A stretch of DNA of 64,000 bases from an uncultured Bacteroidales bacterium (GCA_902792535.1 CADAZU010000001.1:1-64000), one strand, 5' to 3'. Numbered from the stretch's first letter, positions 8,040 through 16,572 are shown. Notes: a model not told the origin generated them from the sequence alone. Numbers and translations: made by a program.

Positions 8040-8489
8040 ATGAAAAAGACCAATACCCCCCCCATTTTGGCACTCGATGAGAACGTCGCATATGTGCCTA
8101 ACAAAGTCGAAATCGCCAACGCCGCAACGAAACTCGTTGAGAAAGTTGATGAGGGCTATATGTCCCCGCTCCTCGCTCTCGGTCAGTTGAGCGCACTTGA
8201 GCAAGTCGTCAAGACTGCGAAAGACCGCATAGCAGACGCAGCACTCGCAGAGGCAGAGAAGTATGAGAAAGGCGGCACAATTCCTTTCGGCGCATACAAC
8301 TGCGATTTCCAAGTAAAAGAGTCAGGTGTCAAATACGACTTCAGCGAGAATGCGCATTGGCGCGAACTCAAAGAGGCTAACGATATTACAACCGCCGAAC
8401 TGAAGGCGCATGAAGACCTGCTCAAGCGCATGAAGATGTGTGCAAAATCAAGCAAGACCATCGTGCAAGTAACCTTGCGCAAGGGCTAA
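8040..8489 (+). CDS. Hypothetical protein of the recombination cassette
   Basis: 149 aa, helical, no recognised domain. It lies between the ERF protein and NinB, 21 bp after the former, so a role in DNA processing is plausible but unproven. Confidence 0.7.
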   Translation: MKKTNTPPILALDENVAYVPNKVEIANAATKLVEKVDEGYMSPLLALGQLSALEQVVKTAKDRIADAALAEAEKYEKGGTIPFGAYNCDFQVKESGVKYDFSENAHWRELKEANDITTAELKAHEDLLKRMKMCAKSSKTIVQVTLRKG

Positions 8490-8509
8490 CCTATAAGCAG
8501 AAAAAGAGT

Positions 8510-8959
8510 ATGGCAAAACGCGCATTCCGTTTTCAGAAAGAACGTGGCACTGTCGCCAACAGTCAGAACCTACACGGCACGCTGGATATGTGGCTATCTA
8601 CCATTACCAACGGTGACTATGTGATGATTGTTGAGCGCGTACAGAAACCAAGGAGCAACCCGCAAAACAGACTGATGTGGGTTTGGTTCACCTGCATAGC
8701 GCAGGCGTGGTCAGAGGCTACCGGGCGCGTGTTTACACCCGAAAACGTGCATGACGCGTATTGCCTGCTCTATCTGCCCGTTACAATGCCTAACGGCGCG
8801 AACATACCGGGAAGCACAAGCAAACTTACAGCAGAGGAGTTTACGGACTTTCTCAACAAAGTACAGGCTGATGCTGAAACCGAATACGGCATACAATTAC
8901 CCAACCCCGATGATGCTTTGTATTACCAATTTGCAAATGACTTCGGCTATGGAGCATAA
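8510..8959 (+). CDS. NinB-like recombination protein
   Basis: 149 aa from the ATG at 8510; an upstream in-frame ATG at 8438 overlaps the previous gene and is less likely. The RSNPQNRLMWVWF segment with VHDAYCLLY matches the NinB/YbcN family, DNA-binding recombination mediators that support phage recombination together with annealing proteins. It is placed after ERF as in many phages. Confidence 0.75.
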   Translation: MAKRAFRFQKERGTVANSQNLHGTLDMWLSTITNGDYVMIVERVQKPRSNPQNRLMWVWFTCIAQAWSEATGRVFTPENVHDAYCLLYLPVTMPNGANIPGSTSKLTAEEFTDFLNKVQADAETEYGIQLPNPDDALYYQFANDFGYGA

Positions 8960-8992
8960 ACATTATATTAACAACATCAAATTCTTATCACA

Positions 8993-9373
8993 ATGGAAAC
9001 AACAGCAAACAATGAGAAGAAAGCCAATCTTGTATTGACTGGCAGCATTTGTCTCTCCGACATCCCGAAAGAACTCATCAAGAAAGTCGAGACCAAGCAG
9101 ATAGGCAGCGACGGCAAGCCCATCACCAAACTCTACTTGAGCCTTGCAGTTATGGAGACCGCAGAGCCGAGCAAATTCGGTGACACGCACTTTATCAGTT
9201 GCGCACCGAAGAAAGAAGAGCGCATCGAGGGACGTAGTTATATCATCGGTAACTTCAAGCGTTGGATACCGAAGAATGACACTCACGTTACCCAAGAGCA
9301 GATTAACAACGCTCCGGCACTCTCTCCCGAAGAGGTAGCAGCATTAGAGCAGACTCAAGATTTGCCCTTCTAA
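8993..9373 (+). CDS. Single-stranded-DNA-binding-like protein
   Basis: 126 aa. Predicted beta-rich centre (residues about 12-85) and a disordered tail ending TQDLPF. That acidic-hydrophobic end resembles the conserved SSB tip (DDDIPF), which recruits partner proteins. Together with its place in an ERF/NinB cassette, this supports an SSB role. The OB-fold itself cannot be proven by eye. Confidence 0.55.
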   Translation: METTANNEKKANLVLTGSICLSDIPKELIKKVETKQIGSDGKPITKLYLSLAVMETAEPSKFGDTHFISCAPKKEERIEGRSYIIGNFKRWIPKNDTHVTQEQINNAPALSPEEVAALEQTQDLPF

Positions 9374-9376
9374 CCT

Positions 9377-9610
9377 ATGGCGAAGCGAGTAGTAACAATA
9401 GCGAAGAAAACGCCTTGTGAGAACTGGCGTAACCGCGTTTGCGATGACTGTGCTTTCGGCACATGGAACACATGGACGGAGTGGAATCGTGACCCGCAGG
9501 GCAGACCCATCACGTTACGGTGTCCCCATTACAAAGACGGCAAGTACGGCATCGTACGCGGCTCGCAGGCGTGCTATCGCTTTGTCGAGAAAAAGCCTAC
9601 AAGCGAGTAG
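9377..9610 (+). CDS. Small cysteine-rich protein
   Basis: 77 aa with five Cys (residues 14, 22, 25, 49, 62) and one His spaced as in a small zinc-binding domain (CENWRNRVCDDC, then CPHY, then ACYRF). The function is unknown. It starts 3 bp after the SSB-like gene and is probably translated with it. Confidence 0.65.
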   Translation: MAKRVVTIAKKTPCENWRNRVCDDCAFGTWNTWTEWNRDPQGRPITLRCPHYKDGKYGIVRGSQACYRFVEKKPTSE

Positions 9611-9648
9611 GTTTAAGTGACTAATACATAATTTATTCATTCTAACGG

Positions 9649-9676
9649 CGTGCGGTCGTTGAGAAATGACCGTACG
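9649..9676 (+). promoter_or_regulatory. Hairpin directly upstream of the tRNA-like gene
   Basis: CGTGCGGTC (9649-9657) pairs with GACCGTACG (9668-9676) with one G-T pair. It ends 3 nt before the tRNA 5' end and may help processing of the tRNA from the polycistronic message. Confidence 0.5.
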
Positions 9677-9679
9677 ATT

Positions 9680-9765
9680 GGGAGCATGGCGCAGCGGTAG
9701 CGTACCGGGGTTTCCCGCAAATACTTTCACCCCGGAGGTCGCAGGTTCAAATCCTGCTACTCCCA
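9680..9765 (+). tRNA. tRNA-like gene with enlarged anticodon loop (Glu(TTC)-type loop)
   Basis: Acceptor GGGAGCA/TACTCCC (one mismatch), D-arm GCGC/GCGT, variable loop AGGTC, T-arm GCAGG-TTCAAAT-CCTGC, discriminator A. The anticodon stem CCGGG/CCCGG encloses 21 nt instead of 7. The 3' seven, CTTTCAC, equal a tRNA-Glu(TTC) loop; the extra 14 nt lie 5' of it, and a TTTC repeat occurs at both ends. It may be a pseudo-tRNA, a decoy, or need removal of the insert. The opposite-strand frame here is the familiar spurious antisense-tRNA ORF. Confidence 0.6.
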
Positions 9766-9783
9766 CAATAAAATAATTAAACA

Positions 9784-10011
9784 ATGGCAAAAGCAAAAAC
9801 AGTAATAGTGCCGCTGGCAGACCGTCCTTATTGTGTCGGCAATGCCGAATTAGCCGGGTATTTAGTGGTCGATGGGGACACGCTGAAAAAGAACTATCTG
9901 AATAAAGGACTACGCCCGGTGATTAGAGAGCGTAAGTTGTACTATTTCAAGAGCGACATTGAGAAGTTCCTGCGTAAGAACGACATGTATCAAGAAATGA
10001 AAGCAATATAA
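9784..10011 (+). CDS. Small DNA-binding (excisionase/MerR-like) protein
   Basis: 75 aa with the layout of a winged-helix DNA-binding domain: a helix-turn-helix-like start (NAELAGYLVVDGDTLKKNY), then RKLYYFKSDIEKFL, which resembles the wing-helix end of excisionase/MerR-like domains. It could be an excisionase, but no integrase is nearby, so a regulatory role at the replication genes is equally possible. Confidence 0.55.
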   Translation: MAKAKTVIVPLADRPYCVGNAELAGYLVVDGDTLKKNYLNKGLRPVIRERKLYYFKSDIEKFLRKNDMYQEMKAI

Positions 10012-10025
10012 AAACCCTTAAAGAT

Positions 10026-10373
10026 ATGGAGTACGGTGTATCAACTCAAATGTTCCAAGACAAACGTGTGAAACGTCTGCTCGATGAGCACAAGTTACGC
10101 AGTTATGGCGTTTTTCGGTTTGTCGTTGATGAAATCTTCCTCGCAGGTGGCAAAGAGGGCAAAGTATCTATGTCAGACCCCAACTTTCAGAAGAAAATGG
10201 AGAAAATATGTAACTTCTCATTTAAGTATGTTGAGGGCTATATTGACGACATGGTAGAGTGCGGACTCCTGCGTTATTGCACAGAAAACGGCGAAACTGT
10301 TACAGAAACGCCCGAAAATGTTACAAAATACGTCGCATTGTTACAGAATGAGACGTTGTTTAGCAATCTTTAA
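10026..10373 (+). CDS. DUF4373-like replication-associated protein (short paralogue)
   Basis: 115 aa related to the N-terminal Lin1244/Lin1753-like (DUF4373) domain: R-x-x-x-L-L-x-E-H, then a gene-length winged helix with KYVEGYIDDMVECGL. It appears to be a shortened relative of the next gene. Such domains occur in replisome-organiser proteins of phages and mobile elements. Confidence 0.6.
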   Translation: MEYGVSTQMFQDKRVKRLLDEHKLRSYGVFRFVVDEIFLAGGKEGKVSMSDPNFQKKMEKICNFSFKYVEGYIDDMVECGLLRYCTENGETVTETPENVTKYVALLQNETLFSNL

Positions 10374-10384
10374 TTTGTGTAGGT

Positions 10385-11461
10385 ATGGCAAGAGAGAAGT
10401 TTATATTCTTTACCATCGACCTCAATATCTTGGGCGATAGTAAGATACGCAGATTAAAGAGAAAAGGCAACCGTGATAAGTTCCTTGTGTACTTGAGTGT
10501 CATCAAGGCTGCATACGGCGAGAGCGGTTATTACGTGCCTTATAATCAAGACCTTGTGCTCGACATAGCCGACGACTGGGAGTTGGAAGAGGAGTACGTA
10601 GATAATACCATCCGGGACTGCGTTGAGATAGGTCTGTTTTCAAAAGAAATGTTCGACAAAGGCATTCTCACATCAAAGGGGCTGCAAGAGCGATATTTGG
10701 AAATGTGCAAGCGTTCCCGTTGGGTGAAATACGAGATTGCAGAAGAGTATAACGTGCTTGAAAAATCTGCTGAAGAAAATAGTGAAAATGTAGCAGAAAC
10801 ACCCAAAAATGTAGCAGAAAATGGTGGAAATGTTACAAAAACACCCAAAAATGTAGCCACGCGCGCGGATAGGATAATAAAGGATAATATAAATAATGAA
10901 GGAACTGAAGTTCCTATGTCAGTCAAAACTGACGCAGGGCTGTTCCCCATCGAGCCTAATGATGAAGAAAGCGATAGCGTGAGTGAAGAGAAAACCAACA
11001 AAGAGAAAGCCGACAAAGAGACTTCCGCGAAAGTTCGCGTGAACTGGCAGAACCTCATCACTTTTTGGAATGAGACAACAAAGGGTGCGTTCCCTCCTAT
11101 ATCGAGCATAGAGAATAAGCGCAAGCAATCGGCTGCGGCTCGTATCAGCGAGTACGGCAAAGAGAAATTCATAGAAGCCATCCGGCGCGCGGTGCAGAGT
11201 GACTTCCTACGGGGACAGAACGCACGCGGGTTCATACTCACCTTTGATTGGCTTATACGCCCAAACAACTTCCCGAAAGTGTTAGAGGGCAACTACGATA
11301 ACAACACGACAACACGAACACAACAAACACAACAAAACAATGGAACAGCAAGTAAACAACGTAATCCCAAATTCGCAGACTTTGGTGAAACTATGGCAGC
11401 AATCAACGCAGGTATCAACGCTGGCATCACAGAACGCGGCATTAGCCCGGACAGAAAATGA
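10385..11461 (+). CDS. DUF4373 domain replication protein
   Basis: 358 aa. Residues 1-120 match DUF4373 (FFTIDLNILGDSKIRRLKR, VDNTIRDCVEIGLFS). Residues about 130-165 hold short repeats around ENVAETPKNVAE. Residues about 215-310 look like the C-terminal replisome-organiser helical domain (LITFWNETTKGAFPPI, GFILTFDWLIRPNNF). It likely binds the phage origin and recruits replication proteins. It overlaps the next gene by 122 bp in another frame. Confidence 0.75.
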   Translation: MAREKFIFFTIDLNILGDSKIRRLKRKGNRDKFLVYLSVIKAAYGESGYYVPYNQDLVLDIADDWELEEEYVDNTIRDCVEIGLFSKEMFDKGILTSKGLQERYLEMCKRSRWVKYEIAEEYNVLEKSAEENSENVAETPKNVAENGGNVTKTPKNVATRADRIIKDNINNEGTEVPMSVKTDAGLFPIEPNDEESDSVSEEKTNKEKADKETSAKVRVNWQNLITFWNETTKGAFPPISSIENKRKQSAAARISEYGKEKFIEAIRRAVQSDFLRGQNARGFILTFDWLIRPNNFPKVLEGNYDNNTTTRTQQTQQNNGTASKQRNPKFADFGETMAAINAGINAGITERGISPDRK

Positions 11462-12200
11462 TACCGAGGATGCTCCCGACTTACTGCCCGTCGTACCGTC
11501 GGTGTTTGGCAATCTGCCCGCAGCGAACGAGGACGAGGTGAAGATGGCTATAGCAACACTCGCGGCGTGCTTTCCGCAGCAGACATCAATGTTTTGGGGG
11601 TTCGTGTCAAAGCAGATTATCAAGAAATGTATATCAGCAGCGCGGCTTGAGTACATCGTAGAACGTATCACGCTCAATCATAAGTTCCCGACAATAACGA
11701 TGGCTGACATCTTCGGGGTCGATAAGAGCATACGCACGCTGACATACGACGAGATGCAAGCACTCCAAGTGCCGCACAAACCACTCGCACAGATATACTT
11801 TAACGGCAAATTCCTTCTAACCTATCAAGAAGAAGCCGAGAAATGCGGTTACGCTTTCGTTCCCTATGAGAGTACGGCCGAGCGTGACGCACGAGAGAAA
11901 CGCGAGAGTGAAGAGCGATGGGCGAAAGAGTATGAAGAAATGGTGAAGAATGGCGAGGTTGACCCGAACGCTCCCGATGAGCAACTGATAGGCGGGTTAG
12001 GCAAGATGGCAGAGAACCTTGCGCACTCAATGACACTCAAAGGGCACGAAGAGGAGCAGATAAGACAAAAACGCATATATGCCATCCGGCAACGGGTCAT
12101 CAAGGCAAACAACAAACTGTTTGACAAAGACCCGGACAAAGCAATGGATATCATCAACGCAAAGATAAACGCAGCACTTAAAAAAGCAGGGCTATTATGA
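11340..12200 (+). CDS. Hypothetical replication-region protein
   Basis: 286 aa. The N-terminus (ATG at 11340) overlaps the preceding gene by 122 bp; an internal start is possible, but the overlapped part has plausible codon use. The C-terminal half has charged helices (residues about 175-215) typical of a coiled region. No domain recognised. Position suggests a helicase loader or accessory replication factor; that is inference. Confidence 0.6.
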   Translation: MEQQVNNVIPNSQTLVKLWQQSTQVSTLASQNAALARTENDTEDAPDLLPVVPSVFGNLPAANEDEVKMAIATLAACFPQQTSMFWGFVSKQIIKKCISAARLEYIVERITLNHKFPTITMADIFGVDKSIRTLTYDEMQALQVPHKPLAQIYFNGKFLLTYQEEAEKCGYAFVPYESTAERDAREKRESEERWAKEYEEMVKNGEVDPNAPDEQLIGGLGKMAENLAHSMTLKGHEEEQIRQKRIYAIRQRVIKANNKLFDKDPDKAMDIINAKINAALKKAGLL

Positions 12201-12595
12201 TACACAACTTTGAAATTCAGACAAAGCCGCTGACAGAATGGGAGAAATTCACACTACTCCCCGCAATGGTCAAAGAGTTGGCACAACATCGTTCAAGCGG
12301 CAACGCTATCAAGTCAGACCACCTCGCAGAGCGCATGAAACTCGCGACAGGTCAGAAACCCAACGGCGCACGCATTCGTAAGGTAGTGAACGCTATTCGT
12401 ATCGGCGGCTATCTCCGATGCTTATCTGCAACGTCCGACGGCTATTTTGTGGCAGTCAACCGTGACGAGATAGCGGATTGTGTGCTCTCGCTCCAACAGC
12501 GCGCCGGGCAGATATGGCAAGTAGCCGAGGCTTTGAAGTTGCAGATGGACGCAACTTTCCCAACTAACCCACAACAGACAATCAATTTCGACTAA
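12197..12595 (+). CDS. Winged-helix-like phage protein
   Basis: 132 aa, start overlapping the previous stop (ATGA). The segment LAERMKLATG...ARIRKVVNAIR...GGYLRC...SDGYFVAVN resembles a winged helix-turn-helix with a wing, followed by a helix. Similar proteins occur in replication regions of many phages. DNA binding is inferred. Confidence 0.6.
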   Translation: MIHNFEIQTKPLTEWEKFTLLPAMVKELAQHRSSGNAIKSDHLAERMKLATGQKPNGARIRKVVNAIRIGGYLRCLSATSDGYFVAVNRDEIADCVLSLQQRAGQIWQVAEALKLQMDATFPTNPQQTINFD

Positions 12596-12607
12596 CACTA
12601 TACACTT

Positions 12608-12814
12608 ATGATGACGAAAGCAAAACGACAGCGAATTTACGACTGGCTGCGCCTGCACAATGGCAAGGGCGGCGATGTAATTGAGACCAAGTGGATATCT
12701 ACCACCGATTACAACAATATACGCCAACGCATCAATAAAGGCTACTCCTACGCCACGTATGAGACCATTGAGCGCAAGGGCGATAAAGTGCGTATGCGTA
12801 TCACTATTAAGTAA
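12608..12814 (+). CDS. Small basic hypothetical protein
   Basis: 68 aa, Lys/Arg-rich, predicted mixed helix-strand. No family recognised. 12 bp after the previous gene and 8 bp before the next, clearly part of the operon. Confidence 0.6.
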   Translation: MMTKAKRQRIYDWLRLHNGKGGDVIETKWISTTDYNNIRQRINKGYSYATYETIERKGDKVRMRITIK

Positions 12815-12822
12815 ATTCGACT

Positions 12823-13473
12823 ATGGCAGAACAGACCACAAGCGCGCTGACCGCAGTGCGAAACAAGTTCCTGTTAAAAGCAGGTATCGACATGCGGCGG
12901 GTACGGACGGACATTGACGAAAACGCTTTGAACGCCCGTGTCCTCACTCCGCTATGCGCTATCGACATGGCTTACGCAGCGTTTCAGTCTCTCGACAAAG
13001 GCTACTTTAAGCAGAGTACGAAGATGTACTACAACGACATTCAGTCCAAGTTCCACGTTATCTTTAACCGCAACGGTATTCTCTACAAGGGGTTGACCGA
13101 TGATGAAATGATGATGGTGGTTGACTATATGGAGAAAATAGAAGACTGCGTGAAGAAAGACATGGAGATTCTGAAATGGCAGATACACGGACATATCATG
13201 CACCTGCCAATGAAGGAGCGTAACATAGCCGCAACACTCATCACTATGATGACCATCTGCTGCTATTCGCACGACATGCTTGAACGCGACCTGCACACCG
13301 ATTTCGTAGAACTGAACTACATCGCAAAGCGCGCCAGCAACATCGTGGACGTTATGCTTAAGCAACTATTTGGCAAAAACGCTCCCAATATCGAGTTTAC
13401 CGATGACATGTTCACCCGCACGCTGACCGTGCTGTTTAAGAAACTGACCGAGATTACAACCGAAGGAGTATGA
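12823..13473 (+). CDS. Hypothetical helical protein
   Basis: 216 aa, almost entirely helical by composition, no motif recognised. Its stop overlaps the start of the downstream methyltransferase by 4 bp (ATGA), so the two are translationally coupled. Confidence 0.65.
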   Translation: MAEQTTSALTAVRNKFLLKAGIDMRRVRTDIDENALNARVLTPLCAIDMAYAAFQSLDKGYFKQSTKMYYNDIQSKFHVIFNRNGILYKGLTDDEMMMVVDYMEKIEDCVKKDMEILKWQIHGHIMHLPMKERNIAATLITMMTICCYSHDMLERDLHTDFVELNYIAKRASNIVDVMLKQLFGKNAPNIEFTDDMFTRTLTVLFKKLTEITTEGV

Positions 13474-14252
13474 CGATTGATAAGATTTTCAATATGGATT
13501 GCCTAATCGGCATGAAAGAACTGCCGGACGAGAGCGTTGACTGCGTGGTAACGGATTGCCCGTATGAGACCGTGGGTGGAGGCTGCTCCGCTGGCAACTA
13601 CAAAACGGCAAAAGGACATTCACAGCCGAGCGGTATGCTCAACAGGCAGCGCACGGTGGTAAGAGACGAGGAGAAAGCACAGATAGAAGCCGTCCGTGCT
13701 GGTAAGATGTTTGAGTACAACAGCATAAAGTTCTCGGACTGGTTGCCCGAGGTGTACCGGGTACTGAAGAAAGGAACACACTGCTATATAATGATTAACA
13801 GCCGCAACCTCAAAGAACTGCAAATCGAAGCGGAGAAAGTGGGCTTTGCGTTTCAGAACTTGCTCGTGTGGGACAAAAGCAATATGGCAGGCACGCCGAA
13901 TAAGTACTACATGCAGAAATGCGAGTTTATATTGATGCTCTCCAAGCGTCCGGCGCGTAACATCAACGACATGGGACAATCGAACCTGCTTTCGTGTCCG
14001 AACCCGACAGGAAAGTCCAACACACACCCCACAGCCAAGCCGCCACGTCTCATGCAGGTGTTAATCGAAAACTCGACCAAGAAAGGTGATTTGGTGCTCG
14101 ACCCGTTCATGGGGAGCGGAGCGACTGCGATAGCATGTGTGCAATCCGAAAGACACTATTTGGGGTATGAAATAGATGAAAAATACTTCAATGTTGCAGA
14201 AAGAAGATTAAAGTCTATGGCTGTTCAAAAAACATTATTTGATTTGATATGA
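13470..14252 (+). CDS. DNA methyltransferase, beta-class (N4/N6 family)
   Basis: 260 aa SAM-dependent DNA methyltransferase. Motif IV comes first as TDCPYE (about 28-33), in place of the usual DPPY/SPPY, then HPTAKP before motif I DPFMGSGATAIAC (about 210-222), giving the beta-class order. It methylates an exocyclic amine of A or C, probably to protect phage DNA or alter its regulation. No restriction partner is present. It is separated from a second methyltransferase by an HNH endonuclease gene. Confidence 0.85.
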   Translation: MTIDKIFNMDCLIGMKELPDESVDCVVTDCPYETVGGGCSAGNYKTAKGHSQPSGMLNRQRTVVRDEEKAQIEAVRAGKMFEYNSIKFSDWLPEVYRVLKKGTHCYIMINSRNLKELQIEAEKVGFAFQNLLVWDKSNMAGTPNKYYMQKCEFILMLSKRPARNINDMGQSNLLSCPNPTGKSNTHPTAKPPRLMQVLIENSTKKGDLVLDPFMGSGATAIACVQSERHYLGYEIDEKYFNVAERRLKSMAVQKTLFDLI

Positions 14253-14758
14253 AACAAGAAATATGGAAACCGATTCCGGGATATGATGGATACGAAGTCT
14301 CGAGTTTTGGAAGAGTAAAAAGTTTGTCCTATCGGAAGACAAAGAAACCGAACTTATTAAAACAACAGACAGACAGAAAAGGATATCTATTTGTGGGGTT
14401 GCCGGGAAAACAAGAGCGCGTGCATAGGCTGGTTGCTTTGGCATTTATACCTTTGGAGGAAGGAAAGGAGTATATCAATCACAAAGACGAGAATAGAAAG
14501 AATAACCATGTTGAGAATCTTGAATGGTGTACCACAAAATACAACTTGGAGTATAACAATTTACGGATAAGGATTGGCGAAAAACACAAAGTGCCAGTTC
14601 TTCAATATAGTGCAAATGGTGATTTGTTAAATAAGTTCGACTGTTTGCTTTCTGCCGAAAAATATCTCAATATAAAAGGCGCGAGCACCCCTATATGCAG
14701 ATGTTGCAAAGGGAAGAAAAAATCAGCCTATGGCTATATATGGAAATATGCAGATTGA
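14249..14758 (+). CDS. NUMOD4/HNH homing endonuclease
   Basis: 169 aa. N-terminus EIWKPIPGYDGYEVSSFGRV is a NUMOD4 domain, followed by the HNH core (HRLVALAFIP, INHKDENRKNNHVENLEW) and a C-terminal DNA-binding repeat region (KFDCLLSAEKYLNI). Such free-standing enzymes spread by cutting DNA lacking them. The gene is clearly more AT-rich than its neighbours and wedged between two methyltransferases, overlapping both, which suggests recent insertion. Confidence 0.9.
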   Translation: MKQEIWKPIPGYDGYEVSSFGRVKSLSYRKTKKPNLLKQQTDRKGYLFVGLPGKQERVHRLVALAFIPLEEGKEYINHKDENRKNNHVENLEWCTTKYNLEYNNLRIRIGEKHKVPVLQYSANGDLLNKFDCLLSAEKYLNIKGASTPICRCCKGKKKSAYGYIWKYAD

Positions 14759-15554
14759 ACTTGACCACATATATAACTGCGACTGCCTGCAAGGAATGCA
14801 GGATATCCCGGACGGGTCAGTAGATGCCATCATCTGCGACCTACCCTATGAGGTGCTGCACAAGAATAACGAACTTGTGCAATGGGACAGGCAAATACCG
14901 CTTGAGCCGCTATGGGAGCAATACCTGCGTGTTGCCAAGCCCAATGCCGCTATTGTACTATTCTGTCAAGGAATGTTCACCGCGCAACTGATGATGTCAC
15001 AGCCGAAATTATGGAAGTACAATCTCATTTGGGAGAAAGGACGCGCAACGGGCTTTCTCAATGCGAACCGAATGCCAATGCGCAGCCACGAAGATATAGC
15101 CGTTTTCTACCGCAGCCAGCCGACCTATAACCCGCAGATGCGGCAGGGCGACCGGCACTCACGCGGCAAAGGAGTACACAAGCAGACAAACCAATGCTAC
15201 GGCAAGTTCAAAGAGGTCAAGCAGAAAGTGGGAGCGACGTACGACTATGCACACATCAAGGTTGTCGAGCCGACGGGCGAGTGTTTCCCGATGAGCGTGC
15301 TGCATTTCGACAAAGAGCACTCCGAGGACACGTTTCACCCCACGCAAAAGCCGGTTGACCTGCTGCGGTGGCTGATCAAGACCTACACCAACGAGGGAGA
15401 GACCGTTTTGGATAACTGCATGGGTTCGGGTACTACGGCTATCGCGGCGATCATGGAAAAACGGCATTTCATCGGCTTCGAGACGAACGAGGAGTATTTC
15501 AACCGCGCCTGCAAACGCATTGACGCTGAACAAAGACAATTAAGACTATTCTAA
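14748..15554 (+). CDS. Second DNA methyltransferase, beta-class
   Basis: 268 aa from the ATG at 14748 (an in-frame ATG at 14730 lies deeper in the endonuclease gene). Motif IV is CDLPYE and motif I DNCMGSGTTAIAA, with THPTQKP-type FHPTQKPVDLLRWL between, so beta-class order. The N-terminus (DHIYNCDCLQGM) is similar to the first methyltransferase (DKIFNMDCLIGM); both recognise their own targets via the divergent middle parts. It acts on phage or host DNA. Confidence 0.85.
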   Translation: MQIELDHIYNCDCLQGMQDIPDGSVDAIICDLPYEVLHKNNELVQWDRQIPLEPLWEQYLRVAKPNAAIVLFCQGMFTAQLMMSQPKLWKYNLIWEKGRATGFLNANRMPMRSHEDIAVFYRSQPTYNPQMRQGDRHSRGKGVHKQTNQCYGKFKEVKQKVGATYDYAHIKVVEPTGECFPMSVLHFDKEHSEDTFHPTQKPVDLLRWLIKTYTNEGETVLDNCMGSGTTAIAAIMEKRHFIGFETNEEYFNRACKRIDAEQRQLRLF

Positions 15555-15574
15555 CCAATATAAATTTTGACATT

Positions 15575-15811
15575 ATGGCTAACATTGAAGAAAAAGTAAA
15601 AGCACTTATTGCTGATCACCTCGGCATTGACGCGTCGGAGGTGACGAAAGACCAACATTTTGAAAAAGACCTCAACGCAGACTCGCTCGACGTAGTGGAG
15701 TTGACGATGATGTTTGAGAAAGAGTTTCAGATCAACATCCCCGATGAAGAGATGCAGGGCTTTGCCACGGTAGGAGATGCTATCGAATGCGTCATGCAAC
15801 ATGTTTCATAA
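15575..15811 (+). CDS. Acyl carrier protein
   Basis: 78 aa with the full ACP fold: four-helix size, acidic, and the DSLD motif with Ser37 that carries phosphopantetheine. It resembles AcpP in length and sequence (FEKDLNADSLDVVELTMMFE). A carrier protein needs a synthase or acyltransferase partner; none is obvious in the phage, so it may enter host fatty acid or lipid A metabolism, or serve a modification system. The adjacent methyltransferase and DUF3850-like genes show it is part of the phage operon. Confidence 0.92.
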   Translation: MANIEEKVKALIADHLGIDASEVTKDQHFEKDLNADSLDVVELTMMFEKEFQINIPDEEMQGFATVGDAIECVMQHVS

Positions 15812-15826
15812 AAAACTCACACGATC

Positions 15827-16120
15827 ATGGTACAGAATTTGAATTTTCACGAGGACGCTTTCAATAACCTCCTCGAACAGTTTGAGAAAGGCGAGAGTGC
15901 ATCTTTTGCCGTGAAAGACCTGCGCGGTATTCGTCTTGGTGACACGCTCCGTATCTTCGAGATCAAGAACGGCTACGACATTACGAACCCGAACCATCGT
16001 GCGGCGGTAGCAGACGGTAAGATGCAGAACTATACTGGTCGTGAACTCCGCGGTTTCATCAAAGGCTGCTACGTGCTCGACGATAAGAAAGGCTACGGCG
16101 TTGTACTGATCAAGGAGTAA
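15827..16120 (+). CDS. DUF3850/ASCH-like RNA-binding domain protein
   Basis: 97 aa. The pattern DLRGIRLGDTLRIFE...YTGRELRGFIKGCYVL resembles DUF3850, a PUA/ASCH-like beta-barrel thought to bind RNA. One of three ASCH/PUA-type proteins in this phage. Confidence 0.6.
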   Translation: MVQNLNFHEDAFNNLLEQFEKGESASFAVKDLRGIRLGDTLRIFEIKNGYDITNPNHRAAVADGKMQNYTGRELRGFIKGCYVLDDKKGYGVVLIKE

Positions 16121-16152
16121 ATCAATCGTTAACCTATAAATCTTGGCTCATT

Positions 16153-16572
16153 ATGGAGATAAACATTGAATGGCTCAACGCCTGCAATAATTTTCGCAAG
16201 GCGATCAAGCGGTCGCAGGAGTTATTGGAGAAGATGGAAACGCCCTACCTGACGGACTTGGGTCTCGTGCCGGAGATACACGCCATGCTGCAAACATACC
16301 TTGCGAACCAAGAGCCGTACGTGGCGACGCGTGCGGAGGTGTTGATCCTCGTGTACCTGTACGAACCCGCCCGGCTGGCACGTCAACAGAAAGGACGCGG
16401 CAAGAAGAGCAAGATCCTGACAGAGATCGCCAACGGCATCGGCATGTCGAACAGCAGCATCTATGTGTATAAGACGAGCGTGATGCAACATTATCGTATT
16501 TACAGTGACTTTCGCGAGATCGTCGATGAGGGTATTCGCAGGGTCAAAAACGCCTACCCTGCACAAGCCTGA
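16153..16572 (+). CDS. Hypothetical protein with HTH-like C-terminal half
   Basis: 139 aa. Residues about 85-115 (KSKILTEIANGIGMSNSSIYVYKTS) read like a helix-turn-helix of the sigma-region-4 type. It is the last gene before the first palindrome-containing promoter, so a regulatory role is conceivable. No family recognised with certainty. Confidence 0.6.
   Translation: MEINIEWLNACNNFRKAIKRSQELLEKMETPYLTDLGLVPEIHAMLQTYLANQEPYVATRAEVLILVYLYEPARLARQQKGRGKKSKILTEIANGIGMSNSSIYVYKTSVMQHYRIYSDFREIVDEGIRRVKNAYPAQA

Noticed and set aside
9515..9796. Minus-strand frame with GFEPATS and LRHAP words
   Set aside because: This is the familiar spurious translation of the opposite strand of a tRNA gene. 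The equivalent at 48561-48965 is rejected for the same reason.
9784..10011. Integrase/excisionase pair at the left end
   Set aside because: The 75-aa protein could be excisionase-like, but no tyrosine or serine recombinase is present in 3.8-64 kb; the integrase is presumed outside.
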